The notes under the pieces were generated by a model that was not told the origin of the DNA, ran no database searches, and worked only from the letters and a program-made list of their open reading frames with translations. A program made the translations under genes and the position numbers. Positions 35,161 to 48,289 of a stretch of DNA of 64,000 nucleotides are shown here, one piece after another (position 1 is the stretch's first letter; every line of letters begins with the position of its first letter). The DNA is from Channa striata (lineage: Eukaryota; Chordata; Actinopteri; Anabantiformes; Channidae), in assembly GCA_033026295.1 (NCBI GenBank), contig CM065177.1, positions 2,101,400 to 2,165,399 on the forward strand. Direction: 5' to 3'.

Positions 35161-35394
35161 CTTTGTTCAATTTCCCTCAAGGTTTGTTTTCACATGGAAA
35201 GGTCACCCAAAATACAAGTTGCATGAAAATTGTCCGGTCATTATTTAAATGGATCTGGGTTTGGCACAAAAAGAAAACATAGGAATAAGATCCTGTTCTA
35301 TACTAGTAAACATTAATATGATTTCTGCTCCCATCAAACATGGAAAAACTGCACCACGATCGCCATTTGTTCAACTGTATCCAGGAAAACAAAT

Positions 35395-35605
35395 CTTTAA
35401 AGCAGATTTCTCTTGCTGCCACAAGCTGCTGGGGGGGGGACCCCACCAGACTAAACAAGGTGGGACTCTAACCACTGTCAGAGTCTCCACTTAATCTAAC
35501 TGCATGTCTTTGGTGACCTCTGAGTACTCCGATTCCCACAGAAGGTACCACAGCAAATGGGTTTGACCCTGTGATGTTCTGTCTGGGGGGTGGGAGTGGC
35601 AGCCA
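35395..35605 (-). repeat. SINE (GGAT-tailed family), antisense head fragments
   Basis: 'cttaatctaactgcatgtct', 'ttggtgacctctgagtactc' and 'atgggtttgaccctgtgatg' reproduce the head-proximal half of the SINE on the minus strand, including a B-box-like 'gggtttgaccc'. Just before it, 'tggggggggaccccaccag' and 'gtgggactctaaccactgtc' resemble a second, partial head, so two copies may be joined here. Whether 35055-35160 belongs to the same insertion is unclear. Confidence 0.5.
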
Positions 35606-35609
35606 CTCC

Positions 35610-37940
35610 ACTGTTGTCTATACTGGATGGAAACATCACCTTATTTAACTGTTTTGTTTGTTTTACATTTTCAATTTCAGGTTGGCTGTATCGTTGATCT
35701 CTGCATGACACACGATGACTATGGCCAGCATAAACGGGGGTAAAAACATCCATTATAGTTGCTTGTCACTGCTACCAGAGCTGTTGCACAGAAATGCAGC
35801 AACCTCAGTGACATGTGCCTACATTGTTACTATAGAAACCATATTAGAAAATAGATACAGAACCAGCATCAAATCACTTACTGATTTGCCTGACAGTTTA
35901 TCTGTACACCATGTTGTATGTGACTTGCATTCATGAGAATCATGTAGTTTCTTCATTTCTACTTAGGAGATGTAGATATGCCTGTTTCCATTATTGCCCT
36001 AAGACCCCTTCAAGCAATTTATTGCAGCGCCCTGTGTTTCATTACTGCTGACAGATTTATAACCTGTGGCTGTAACCTCTGCTAAATTTTAAGATAGCCT
36101 TAGTGGGCTGTATAATAGAAAGTTACACCATCAGCTCAGTTTCCTATTTAAAACCCCTCTTCAAAAGACTTCCCTGCTGACTGTCAGAATTTCTAAACCC
36201 TTACTGCACTTTGAATTCCAGAAGCAGCTCATTTCCGACTTCCATCACGCTTGCCCGGCTCTTGGAAGTGCTGTTTTGAGGCATGCTTGGTTTGTGTTCT
36301 TAAAACTACTTGCAGAGTAGATTGCAATTAAAGGTCACAGCATCACGACAGCAAATCGCTTTTACTGTTGTGATTGAAGTTGAATTCTTTTTATGAGGCT
36401 AAGTATAGCACTGCATAAGAGGGTCTCCTGCAAAACAGCTCTTTTGAACTCAAAAAGGCTGAATGCTCCATATAAATATCAAATAAAGAGTGTAGATTAA
36501 GTTTTAATTGTAACATATATTGTGTTAGTGTTTTACCATTAAATGAAAGTGGCAGGTCATTATTTTTTATTAGCTTATGTTGGTCAGCACATTTCTATAG
36601 GTGCCATGCTAGTTCACAAGCTGATCTTCCTTTAACCAATGTCCTGCTGTACCAGTACAGCTGCAAATACAGGCCTGGACAAAAGCCTGTTTGCTGTCTG
36701 ATTGACTCTTGGCTCACTCTGGGAAAAAGTATCATCAGTGATCAAAAGGATAATTAGATAAACATCGGGCATTTAGTCGCTCAATGCAAATGCACTGCTG
36801 CAAATGTTTGCAGAGGAAGATCCTGAGAGTGAACGTGAGCGCACTGACATTAGTACTACTGTGTGATTGGTGTCCCCGACTCTTTAGTTTTTCCAATTAC
36901 TGTATTCATCTTGTACCTTCCACAAACAGAGTAAGGCATTCTTTGCTCACTGGGAAGGTTAGTTTGAAGAAGAATTAAAAGATTCTTTCCTGAAATTAAA
37001 AGGGTCAAGGATGTGGCTCAGGTGATGGAGCAAATAGTCGAGATGGTGGTTTAATAATTGGCTGCCTAGGATAGAAGCATCTGCCAAATCACTTATATGA
37101 AAAGTTTCACTTCGTACACATTAAGTCAGTTGTAGTTAGTGTCTGCTATAATGAGTTAATTTATTGAAATAAATTCTCCGTAAACTATTACAGAGGGTGC
37201 AGTTCCACTAAAATGTGAAATCTCAAATGGTGTAAAATCATGAAAAATACAGGACAAAAATTTAGTTTGCTTAATGTGTTTAGATGAAGAAGGTAGCAGT
37301 CGTTATCTGCCACTGTTTTTGTCTCCTGGATCCCATGGAAGCTGCAGCGGCCTTTTTTGTCACACACTATTTCTACTTCGCCAAAGCTTATGGCAAAGTA
37401 TTCTTGCTTTTTACCAACTCGGATTGTAGACAGCATGAACCTAAAATTCCAAGGCTGAGTTTTGAGATACTGAGATTTACCAGTGTTATATAAACTGTAA
37501 AAAGCACCAGTTTTGAGGTTTCATGGTCATATTTGGCAGGGTTTTATGGTCTTTCCTTCTCCTTTGGCCTCACTGAGCAGTTCAGTGACACAGTCCAAAC
37601 CTGATTGGTCCTCCTATAAACATCTGGACACTGATCGGGCCTTGCACTTAGAGCTTTGCAGAAAGAGCTTAAAGAGTGACTTCAGAATGAGTTTAAACAC
37701 GTGTGAATAACACTATGTCAACACGGAGAGTGTAGGGTGTGCAGCGCAGAGAGTCGTGCATGAATGAAATAGCAGCGTATCGGTTGCACGAAACAAGCAG
37801 CTGACACATTTTCTGTGGAGACACAGCAGAACAAAAGCCTCAAATAAAACAAACTTTAATTCTATGCTTACAAAATTTGCAGCTGCTACACTGGCTACAA
37901 CGTTCTGCAGGATTTAAAAGTATTTCCACTAGTAGCAGAT
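35610..37940. other. Intergenic; weak tRNA-like SINE head at 37009
   Basis: No gene. At 37009-37035 'aaggatgtggctcaggtgat' plus 'ggagc' resembles the A-box part of the second SINE family but no B box or body follows clearly. The rest is unclassified. Confidence 0.35.
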
Positions 37941-37944
37941 TGAA

Positions 37945-38108
37945 GGCAGCATGGTGGCGGAGAGGTTAGTCCTGTTGCCACACAGCTGCAGTTACACCAG
38001 TTGGATATTACCTGTATGTGCAAGTGGCTGTCAGTCACAGCTGAGACTGGACCCTGCACCTGTGCAACCTCCAATGGGAAAAGTGGTTAAGATAATGGGC
38101 TGATGGGA
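37945..38108 (+). repeat. SINE (GGAT-tailed family), short divergent copy
   Basis: It opens with 'ggcagcatggtggcggagag' and 'gttagtcctgttgccacaca' (tRNA-like head), jumps to 'gagactggaccctgcacctg' and ends with 'gataatgggctgatggg'. Most of the middle is deleted and the tail is degraded. Confidence 0.55.
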
Positions 38109-38416
38109 AGTTTAAAGGACAAATAAGGGCTGAAATCTGAATATTGACCTTACAGTGTAAACAGAAAGGGCAGTGCTGCAGAGAACAGAGAAATACGTAG
38201 CAGCATGTTTGGGAACCTCCGTCAGAAAGGCTCTGAGTTTCTCTTCTAACCTCTCTGCCACTGTTGTTGCCAATCCATAACTGCTGCAATGCTTAAATGC
38301 TTAGTAGTATAAATAAATGTGAATAAACGTTTATTAAAATATTTTAAGCAATGGCTTTTGTGAATAGTAAGTCTGCAGCATCCATGTACCCCCATTTTCA
38401 CGGCCAAACATATCCG

Positions 38417-39083
38417 CACCCTTGAAGGGTGAAAGTCAGAAAATGCAACACTTCTCTCACAAAATTGTTCCAAGATGTTTTGGTATTCACCTGCTTATTG
38501 TTTTTGTTTGCAATGGACCACATAAAAAGACAGAATAAACTCAAACTGATAAAAAAAAGAACTCAAAAATAACCTGGACAAAATTATCGGCACCATATCA
38601 AAACTGTAAGGAATAATCGCATGTGATGCTCCAGTAGTTTGTATTCAGACACACTTGTGGCAGTAACAGCTGTGGGCAATATAGTGATCACACTTGCAAA
38701 CAGTTAAAATGTGTCCACTGTGTGCGATATCATCAAGAGGCTTACAGCCCATGGCACTGTGGCTATCCTCCTGGGATGTGGACAGAAGAGCGAAATTAAT
38801 AAAAAAATTACACTGAAGGATTGTTCGAATGGTGGATAAAGAAACATGATTAAATGTCTGATGGACACAAAGACAAAGACAAAAAAACAACACTTAAGCT
38901 TGCCAAAAGTTATGTGACAAAACCACATTCCTTCTAGGAGAATGTACTGTGGACAGATGAGACAAAAGTAAAGCTTTTTGTGGATTCAGATATGACTTTT
39001 CTTCTCTGTTTGTTCGTGTTGTTCCAATGCAAAATATTTTTGGCACCAAAACATTTGTAATTCATGCAACGATTTTTCAGAGT
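38417..39083 (+). mobile_element. Tc1-like transposon, internally deleted, both inverted ends present
   Basis: The left end (38453-38537: 'aaaattgttccaagatgttt', 'tggtattcacc', 'gcaatggaccacataaaaag') and the right end (39002-39083, reverse complement 'aaatgttttggtgcc', 'gcattggaacaacacgaac') are clear inverted partners about 80 bases long. Between them, 38712-38800 encodes STVCDIIKRLTAHGTVA, the helix-turn-helix of Tc1 transposases, and 38945-38980 encodes VLWTDETKVKLF with the first catalytic Asp. The remaining two thirds of the transposase, including the other catalytic acids, are deleted, so it is a dead derivative. The outer-left 40 bases belong to the end by family resemblance only. Confidence 0.8.
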
Positions 39084-39089
39084 CTAAAT

Positions 39090-42000
39090 CTCCACTTTAG
39101 CTCATGGGTAAACAAGAACAAGTCATGTGTATCCTTTGTGGCCAACAAACATGATGGAAAATAGTATCACAAAATGGTCATAGGTAAATGGCATGCACAA
39201 TGAAAAAAGAGCTTCCTGCTATACAGTTACATTCTCAGATGCAGTAAATTTCTCTTTGTCCTTCTGTTAAAAAAAATCCGATTTGAGTGAAGGAAATAAT
39301 CATCCCAGGGTGAAACCAGGGTGAACAATTGCCTTTCGAGGCCGATCAACTCACAGGATTGGAGCGGCACCTCGGGAAGAGGCAGTAAACAGTCCATTAA
39401 CACAGAGACTGAAACACTTGCACAAACCCACAGATGAAAGCCAACTCAGTAATGACAAAAGAATTAGGCTGGACTACACCGAGATGGAACCTGCAGATGT
39501 ATTCACTGTCCGTCTTCCAGACATCAAAGTCGTCGGGCTTCCAGATTGAATTGCATTTGCACGGCATTGCCAGGGCTCCTTTTTCACAAAGATCCACTTT
39601 ATGAGCTCTGTGCTGTACACGGGGAGCAGATGCTTTGCAAGGTGAGTTTTACATCTCAGTGACACTTTAGGCGCTCTGCCTGTGAGCAGACTGCTCAGTT
39701 TTCCACCATTATCCTGCAGTCGCACTGCACCCCTCCGTAATAAAGCCTAAAGTGTGAAAACAGGTGCTGGAATCATCCCCACAGCTGTCCAGCAAAGTAG
39801 ACAGTTAGCGTAATGTCAGACACAGTCTCAGTTCCAGTAATAACACGAAAGAAACTCAAAAAAATAAAAAAAATCTGGTAGTCCCTCTTCCTTTGTGACT
39901 GTGATAAATGCTCCTTCATTCTACTGCATGCAGCTTTTAGTCTATTGTGCATAATCATTTGGGTCCTTCTCCACCCCATTCTTTACCCACCCATCAGATC
40001 AGTTCTTTACAGGTCGTCCATCGTCCTCAGTAGGTCCCTACCAACTTCTCCTCGTTGTCATTCCATATCTGCCTCAGTACCTCCGGTCTCTTGTCCTGTA
40101 ACTCAGCCAACATCATCACAATCACCTTCTTTTCTCACAAACCTTCACCAGTGAATCAGAGTCCAGCCTCTATTGTTTCTCCATCCTCATCAGCATCATC
40201 ATCTTTCCAACACTAGTGTCTAGACCGGATTTCTACTCCCATCATTGTTGGTGTCCCCTGTTTGGAAAAGGTGAATTCACATCAGGGTTTGAACGCCAAA
40301 TCTTTTATGTCATGCACTCTTGGGCAATACATTTGAAGTAAAGCTTCAAATTGACTTTTATTGTCTCTCCAGTTTAATACTTTTTAAGAAAATTTTAAGA
40401 AAATGCCTTGATGCTATCATGGCACTGTAACTATATTTACCAGGTTATTACATGGGTATTCTGGGGATCCAGGCAGATCAACCAAGAAAACATCTGAACA
40501 AAACATGAGTCCCAACCTACAGTCAGTGTGGCACAGATTGACAATGTGACTACACCACTATTGCTCAGTTGTAGAATGACATAGACAACAAGACTTGGCT
40601 TGATAAACTGATACCAAAGGGAGTGTCTGCTATAAAACACTGCACTGAACTCTTATTCCTGGAGCTTGCACCAGCTAAACTTAAGACAGTGGTAGGAAGA
40701 CCTCAACATGAAATATATCCTGTACTTTCAATTCTTGCAACACCACATTGTTAAATATGAAATTAAATTAAATGAAATTGAACAAAACAGAGCTTACAGC
40801 AGAGTAGTAATCAACCAGACACACAACTGCAAATGAATGCAAAGCTTTCAGAGCTGGTTACAGTTAAACCAAAACTTCAAAATCACTTTAGCCAGAAATA
40901 ACTTTTAAAATGGTTCAATCAATGGCTCCGTCTGCCACCAACCTAACTATGCAATTATTTCCATGAGTTCAGCATTTTTATGCTATACATCAACTTATGG
41001 TCTCTATTCTTGCATTGTTTACCTGTTTAGTAATTGAGCGTGTTCTACTCGGATCCCTTCGAAGATGTGGGCGGCCAACAACTCAATACCGTACTTTGCC
41101 CAAAAACATATACATGGCACCTAAGTTACTGCTGATCTGCCAATGTGCTGCTCACACTACAGCTACAGGATGTATACAGTACATACTGCAAGTTGGAATA
41201 TGTATGTATTGTTTCATTGCAGCCCACAGATTGTGGTTAGTTACTGCAAAGCATAGCAACAGCTTTTCACATGGGCAGACAATGAGTCATGACGGGGGAA
41301 AGTAAGCTTAGGAAAGATGGTCAATTTGGTTGTGACTTTTAAGGGTCACATTTTTCCTGGTGGTGCCACTACACCTAATGAGGGAAAAAAGAGTAAGCAG
41401 TATGCTGTGGTCCGCTGCAATCTGAAGCTGATGACAGGAGACGTCTGGAGAAAATAATGAGGTCAAGCATTGTGATTGGTTAACAATATTATTTTGCAGC
41501 AAGTGGGCCAGACTGTTGTCTGCAGGAGGAGAGGAACACATGACATTTTCCTAATTAATTTGCTGCTGGTGATGAATCAGTCCCTGAATTACGATCACTG
41601 TAAGGACCTGCATATGTTGGCCGCTTGAGTTGGTGCTAAAGTCATTGTTAAAAGAGGAGATATTGGATACGTGTGCTGCCATTAGTCTGCATAAGTCATT
41701 ATAAAATAATTAATTACTTGTTCCTTTAGCAGTACAGTAGATTTTGTGACAGAACACCTAAGAAGTTTTGGGATGAGGGCAGTAGAAGATTATCAGGCTG
41801 TTAACATGGAGGTGTGCAGCCAGGGCAGTGCAACTGTGCCACAGACATATTGGGGACAAGCTTGTGTTCCAAACCAAATGAATGTCTTAACTGCTCTGCT
41901 CTTTCCTTGGGAAAAAAGGCTTGTCAATATTAGCTGATAAAAATGTCAATGACATGCTCTCAAAATCAATCTTCTCTAGAAAAAGAATTTATATTACCTT

Positions 42001-42465
42001 CATATATGTCAGCCGAAGACAAGACGTGTTGAAGATCATTGTAGGGTTGACATATGAAATTTAGACTAGTCAGATAAATGTAATGTTTTTTGTCAATATT
42101 AGTATGCACCATGTTTGAAGGGTGAATGGTTTTGTGCATGAGCTATAAAATGCTAAACCTAAGTTGAAGTATAGTGATGGAAAAATGGAAATGGAACAGT
42201 GTATTGAGATTTTGATAGTGGTGGTAACATACAAAATGACCTTCAAACAGGATTTTACACAACAGGCTGTAAGCTCTCAAGTGGTTCCGGAAAAAAAAAA
42301 GTGTTGGAATGGCCCAATCTATTATATTACTTGAACCCAGATTTTTTTGGTTTGTGAATCTTCATGACTCAGCTTAGAAGAATGGGCCAAAATCCCAGTG
42401 CACCATCTGAGAAAGACTAAACAAAGGTCTGGAAGTTATCTTCCCACTGTACATGTTCTTTGATT
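39090..42465. other. Intergenic, nothing firmly recognised
   Basis: 39360-39740 is richer in GC and has frames on both strands, with a good plus-strand donor match (caag|gtgagt at 39641-39650) but no acceptable exon. 39940-40200 is pyrimidine-rich. No repeat family could be named. Confidence 0.35.
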
Positions 42466-42474
42466 GGGTGAGGT

Positions 42475-42567
42475 TGGGATTCAAAAGCATCTCATCTGAT
42501 GAAATTAGCCACTACCAGTACAATAGCAGGAAGTCGATAACAGGTGGACCACTGAGCTGCCATGGTA
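42475..42567 (-). repeat. tRNA-like SINE head fragment, antisense
   Basis: 'gttgggattcaaaagcatct' at one side and 'ggtggaccactgagctgcca' at the other are the order expected for an antisense tRNA-like head, with the reverse complement of the latter giving an A-box-like 'ggcagctcagtggt'. Strongly diverged; not a tRNA gene. Confidence 0.35.
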
Positions 42568-42569
42568 TT

Positions 42570-44205
42570 CGAAGGAAACTGCCCCTGCAGCTTAGCCTGA
42601 GCAGTTGTAGGTAAAAGGCAAAATCCATCCCTTTCTGTGGGTGAGGGTACGAGTTACGAATGATGTAAACATAGGTAGGTCCGTTCACTAAAGGAGCCCG
42701 TTTACTGGGGTCCAGTAAATGTGTGCGCTGTTAAAGATGCAGTTAGCTCAGTCAGATTAGGAATCCTTCCATTGCCTAGATCAAAGAAGTGATTCGTAGC
42801 TTCCCCCTCTTTGCCCATCTTGGCAGATTTGTCTAAGACCAAAAAGCCCAATCATGTAAAATCATGAAACCTGCTCAACCTGAGTTTCTGTGGGAGTATC
42901 CTTGCATGTTTTTATGGCGTATGTAGCTGGAATGATGTGATATCATGCACCTAATGAAGTTCTAGGAGACCAGGATGTTGTGAATTAATAAATATTTAAT
43001 TCAGTGCGAGTTTTATCATTTAATAGAGTGGTACTTCCCTCCAATGAACCCGTCACACTTTCACGTGCGTAGAGAGTTTCCTTATGCTCATAAGATCACA
43101 GTAAGAAAATAACTCTGGGCTGTTTTCCTGAATAACCTTGACCATAAAAAATCTGCACTCATTTACACACAGGAGCAACTTTCATCACCAAGATACAAAG
43201 TGAGTGAGAAAAAAATACATCTCCGTCTAGTTGTAATTAACTGAAAATTTGGTGTTGATGGTCATCAATTATCAATACTTGCCAACATGTAATTGTGGCT
43301 TGTCAGTCAGTGGGGGTGGAGGCGTGGAACATGCTGAAATGAAAGCTTCAAGAATCTGTCACAAGCAGAGCAGTTGTGGATATCTGAGCAGTTGCTAAAG
43401 CCACCGAAACAAAAGGGAGTATTTGCAAAGCCCCACACAACAAGCGAAGGATTTGTCAAAGCTAGTTATGTGATGGCTCACAAAATTGCCAAGAACATTC
43501 TCACGGGGGGAACTCATCAAAGAATGCTTTTGTGGACAATGCAGCAGTAATCTTCCCAGACAAGAACAAGTCATTTGAATAAAATATCACTTTTGAGACA
43601 GACTGTGATGAGTTGAGTTGAGTTGAGTTGAGGAATGGACCCAAATCTAGAGCAGTGCAGCAACTGAAAAGCACTTCAGACGCTCTCACCTACTACGTTT
43701 TGCCCCTCGACGAAAGTTGTGATGTGCGTGACATTGCCCCTCCCCCCCCTTTTTTTTATAATAATGAGCACTTTGAATAACAGGGCAACATATTCAAAAC
43801 TGTGAATTATATATGCACCAGGGTAAAATCTTGCAGACAAAACTAAAATATGAATTGTTTGTAGATACATTCTCATTCTCACTAAAATATAGTACACGTG
43901 CAGGAACGCTGCGAATGATTGTGGGAGGGTAATTGTATCTTTACCAGCGCACACGTTTTTGTTCTATAAAGTAATACTGTTTGCTGGTGTAGCCTGGTGC
44001 TGACTTAAGAATATAATTGTCCACTTAAAATATCTTTCAAAATTCAATTTAGTTTAATTGGGAATTTAATTTTTTTAATTTATATTTATGTGCCATTGCA
44101 AACTTTGCACTTGGCGCATTAAGAAAGATTAAGCCCATCATGTAAAATAATCAATAAACATAAATCCGGTTAGGGAATGGTTAATTAAATACTGCACTAT
44201 TTTTT
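42570..44205. other. Intergenic with a short pentamer repeat
   Basis: Four units of AGTTG occur at 43611-43630. Nothing else recognised. Confidence 0.4.
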
Positions 44206-44208
44206 TTA

Positions 44209-44288
44209 CCTGTGATAGACTGGACCCATCCAAGGTGAATCCCACCTGCCACTGACGGCTCTGGTATGTTCCAGCCCGTGTGGATGTC
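44209..44288 (+). repeat. SINE (GGAT-tailed family), small fragment
   Basis: 'cctgtgatagactggaccca', 'tccaaggtgaatcccacctg' and 'ggtatgttccagcccgtgtg' match the tail-proximal third of the family. No GGAT tail follows. Confidence 0.5.
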
Positions 44289-44289
44289 G

Positions 44290-45130
44290 TTATTGCACTT
44301 TCTTATTTTGACAGTACACCGCTCTGCAACTACCGGTTCCTTGGTCGTGGGACAATTGACTGCATGTTGAGGTCTATTCCCACTGGGAGTTACTGCGACT
44401 GATTTGAAATGAAGGTAATGTGCTGCTTGAATGTCTTTTATACTGCAAGAATTCATGTTATTTTGTTTGAGTGTCAGTTTGTAGCAGTCCTGATCAGAAC
44501 CGGTTCACTGGATGCTTAGAGACTAACACGACATACACACACTTTGTGACAGTTCACACCTGTTTGACCCCTGATTCCCTGTCAGATTCATGATCTGGCC
44601 ATTTTTTTGACCTAAGAGCAGAAATTCTGAGGAAAAGTGGACATTTTTAGCTATGCTCTTGAGGCCGGATTTTAAGTTTTAACTTCTATTTCCTTCCATT
44701 AGTTTTACTTTGTGTTTCACTGTTTCCTGTTTACTGAGACAAGCTGTGTGTCTTTCACTAACCCTAGTCATTCCAACTGATATGGACCTAGATTAGCACC
44801 ACTGAACACCAACAAACAAAATATATATATTTTTTCTATTTAATAACGGCAATCGATCTAGTAGCCACGAAATGCAGATAAGAGCAAAAAACTAGTTTTG
44901 CCACTATTTGAATTTGCACATCTGAACTGTAATTGCCATTTCTAAAAGTGACAGCTCTGTTTACTTCTACTTCATAGGGGCATTTGTACTTCCAACATTA
45001 CCCACCACATAATATTTGATGATCCTGCTCTTTAACAACAGTGGGTGTTTTCATGGCGCTGTGACAAAGCATCCTCCATCCTTTGTCTGCCGTCTTATTG
45101 AAAGAATGTTTTTTTCTTCCCCCTTTACTC
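44290..45130. other. Intergenic, nothing recognised
   Basis: AT-rich unique sequence. Confidence 0.4.
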
Positions 45131-45167
45131 ATTATTTGCTTCTGTCTGGCCCCTGCTTATCTGACAG

Positions 45168-45322
45168 GGCCCGGCATCATAAAGCTGATTGGAGTGGCAG
45201 ACCTGCGCTCCTCAGCACCGGAGATGGCCCCTTTAGTGGCCATAAATGACAACCTGAGTGACAGCCTGGGACTTAACCCTAATTACACCTGGCTAACCAG
45301 AGCCAAAACACAGCGTTTATAA
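45168..45322 (+). other. Exon-like or conserved non-coding segment
   Basis: A pyrimidine-rich stretch ending 'ctgacag' (45167) is followed by an open frame that reads GPGIIKLIGVADLRSS and later APLVAINDNLSDSLGLNPNY before a stop at 45320-45322. Composition is protein-like, but I do not recognise the product and no polyadenylation signal follows nearby. The same bases hold E-box (cacctg) and homeodomain-like (taatta) words, so a conserved enhancer is as likely. Confidence 0.2.
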
Positions 45323-46180
45323 GAAAAGCCCTTCAGCCGGTGAAGACTGTGAGTTCCATACAATCACCGGAAGCTTCTATTCCTCCCTTGTTTTATGTGC
45401 CTTTCTCTGGGGTCTGACAAGCATCGTGACAAAAAACAACTTCGCACTTACCATTGAAATTCAATAAATGTGTTTATGGGGGCAGAACAAGCACAACACC
45501 CTGCAGACTTTGTGACAACTCAGGGAACAGATATTGAGCCGCGCTGGGCGCTGGAGCTGTAGTCAACCCACTGATGATCACATCCAAATCCTTCCCCCCA
45601 GTTATCATATATAGATGTGAAATGAAATCACTGAAGCTCAATCTGTCATAGACCTTTCTTGCTAGGGGAAGCATGGGATAGTCGTGAAGCAGGGATAATG
45701 GTAATACACACTCTGAGCTGTGATTCTCCCCCTTTGTGTCCAGGACCACCTCTCTCTCCCCTCTATTGCAGAACTCTCTCCACCTCTCTCAGGTTCTGTT
45801 GGGCCTTTTTTTTTCCGGCAATCACTCTTACTCGTCTCCTTCTTTTGCCACCTCACAGCTCCCTGGCTGCCTGCTGGTCTTTGCTCTCTCTTTCTCTCAT
45901 CTCTGGCAATCGCTGTGGGGAGATCGTAGCCTAGCAGGGCCTAGCTGCTTTATTGAACAGGCCTCATCTTCTTTTTATTGAACAGCACCTGCCAGCCTCA
46001 TCATTTGTTTCATATTCGGGCAGTTTTTTATCACCTTGTGCAGCAAACTCGCACACACACACTGTGCATGTGAAAACACTTGGAGCCCAGCTGTCAGCAA
46101 TTTTTGGGAAGCCTGCCAGATGTAATATTTTCCTGATTTTGCACCACATTTGTCTTCATACTTTTTTCGGCTTTTACAGG

Positions 46181-46291
46181 CAGTTTTTCACACATCGGAC
46201 AGCCCACCTTGATGCAGCAAACGATCTGGCTACCGAAATCATCCGTGAAGGAAACACTGTGCATGTAGAAAAACACTTGAAGAAAAAGTGA
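46181..46291 (+). other. Exon-like segment after a good acceptor
   Basis: 'ttttttcggcttttacag' (ending 46180) is a fair 3' splice-site match, and the frame after it reads to a stop at 46289-46291 through LDAANDLATEIIREG and VEKHLKKK. It could be the last coding part of an unknown gene, but no AATAAA was seen within about 150 bases and the other strand is also open. Low confidence. Confidence 0.18.
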
Positions 46292-46299
46292 CACACACA

Positions 46300-48285
46300 G
46301 GAGGAAGAAAAATAACGCAACTTGTCCAGGAGGAAGATTAATATGACTTTTCTGTTTTGTGTGATCAACTTTTTTGGGAATGTGTCTCCTGGTAATGCAC
46401 ACGTCCCATGGGGAAGCATAAAGTAATATTTTTGCCACATGATTTCAGTAATGCCGGTAAAACAGCGCACAGAACATAGGCCAAAAATGAAAACAGATAT
46501 TATTTCTCAGCCTGGATATTGGCGGTTTCCGATGCGGTTTATATGTGACAAAATATATATTTCTTTCAAATGTTTAAAAACTAAACACTAAGTAGTTTTT
46601 TAAACATATGAAATACCCAAACTATTGGACATTAGCTCTTGTGTTATTGACAAGACCAGATATGCAATTCACACTGCCACAGACTCCCACAGAGAGGCTG
46701 GTGTTAAATCCTCGGCAAAATTATGAATGACGCTCTAACGGCAAAGTAAATCGTCCGAAGAGAAAAATCAATTTAGAAAATTGCTTGAATTCTTGCAGGC
46801 CTGTTTCATTGTCATTAAGAGATCACACAGAAGGGAGGGGATGAGATGAATGTCTCCTTGTGCTTAGGGGGCAAATGCATAGCTTATGCAGCGGCCTCCA
46901 AGGGCTTATTAATTTTGTCCCTGTTCCACCAACCTCTACTGGTTCATTTCTCTGCCTTTTAAAGGTACAGACTGATGGCAAACAAAGTGGGAATGTGACT
47001 TATCGATCAGAGACTCTCCAGAGAAATTTGGTCAGACTCTCATGTCGATTATCACAATGCTGTCATTTCGCTCCGATGTAGGATGTTTCCCACCGACTAA
47101 CAGCCGTTTGTCATGCCCATATAGAGAGATGTGTTACCATTATTATCCATAACAGCATCCAGGAGCATTTTGCTATTCTGTGATGACACCGATGACAGTG
47201 GGGAAGTGCCATTATCTTCCACCAAGATGTGCACAACCCATGGATTCCGGTGCTAGTGACTTTCTTTCTTTTTTTATTTCCTCCAGGCTTAAATTAGATC
47301 ACTGTCCAGTGTTTTGCTCTGGTGATTAGCTCATAAGCTACTGCAGGCGCCCATGATCACTGAGGCATAAATGGAACAAGATACAGCAGAGAGAGGGACT
47401 AGTTGTCATGCACGAGTCCTCCTATAGCCATCTGTTCCAGCATGTAAAATCACTCTGTGTGAGAGCCTACAACGTATCCCAGGGGCACTACACATCCAGT
47501 CACTAAGGCAATGGGAAGCTGTGTAACCACTTATTTAGGGCATGTTGGACACGAGTCTGTACCCGCATGCTGTCTACAAGTCTACTGTGTTTTCCTAATG
47601 AAACTGATCTGCTTTGCTTTTGTTGCTGTTGCACTTCTATGATTTAAAAAAGGGACAAACTCTTAAATCAGAGGGAGGTTCTGCACACTTATGGGAAGTG
47701 TTAGTGTCTGCCTCTACATTCTCTTCAAAATAAGTTCAGCTAGCATCTGATTCCTCTGCACCTTCTTGCTAAAGCAGTAGGACAATTCTTTTGTGTGTTG
47801 TTTAGAAGCTATATGAACAGAATGGTATTTGCCAGGTCTGGATGGCAGACACGTCAGTTTAGACTCTTTTACTACTGAGCCATGCTGTTTTAAAAAATGT
47901 GCAGAATGCGGTTTGATATTCCACTTGTGGAAAGAAACAGGACCTTCAGTGGGGACCTTGGATGGCAGCGTATGTTGCTTCAAAACCTATACAGACTGTA
48001 CTCATGGTACCTTCCTGTGCATTAGTCTCGCTAGGATTTCATTGGATTTTTTTGTGACCCTTTGTGACCCAAAATGCCTGTTTTCTTAACAGTTTTATTA
48101 AAGAAATTGTGATGCATTTTGCATTATTTTTATGTTTTAAATTCTTTTAAAGTCGTGCAGAGTTCGATAAATCGATTAATTGCTAATTCCTGGAGGGAGT
48201 GATGACAGCAACCTGCACCGTCTTTAGAAATGTGAACTGATAAAAAGTCTTATGCTTACTCTTATTTTTAAGATAGATAAAACAT
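46300..48285. other. Intergenic, nothing recognised
   Basis: Unique-looking sequence; a direct repeat of 'tttgtgaccc' occurs at about 48050-48070. No repeat family named. Confidence 0.4.
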
Positions 48286-48289
48286 TACA

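Noticed and set aside
42738..42765. 'gcagttagctcagtcagatt' as a tRNA or SINE head
   Set aside because: No B box or SINE body follows.
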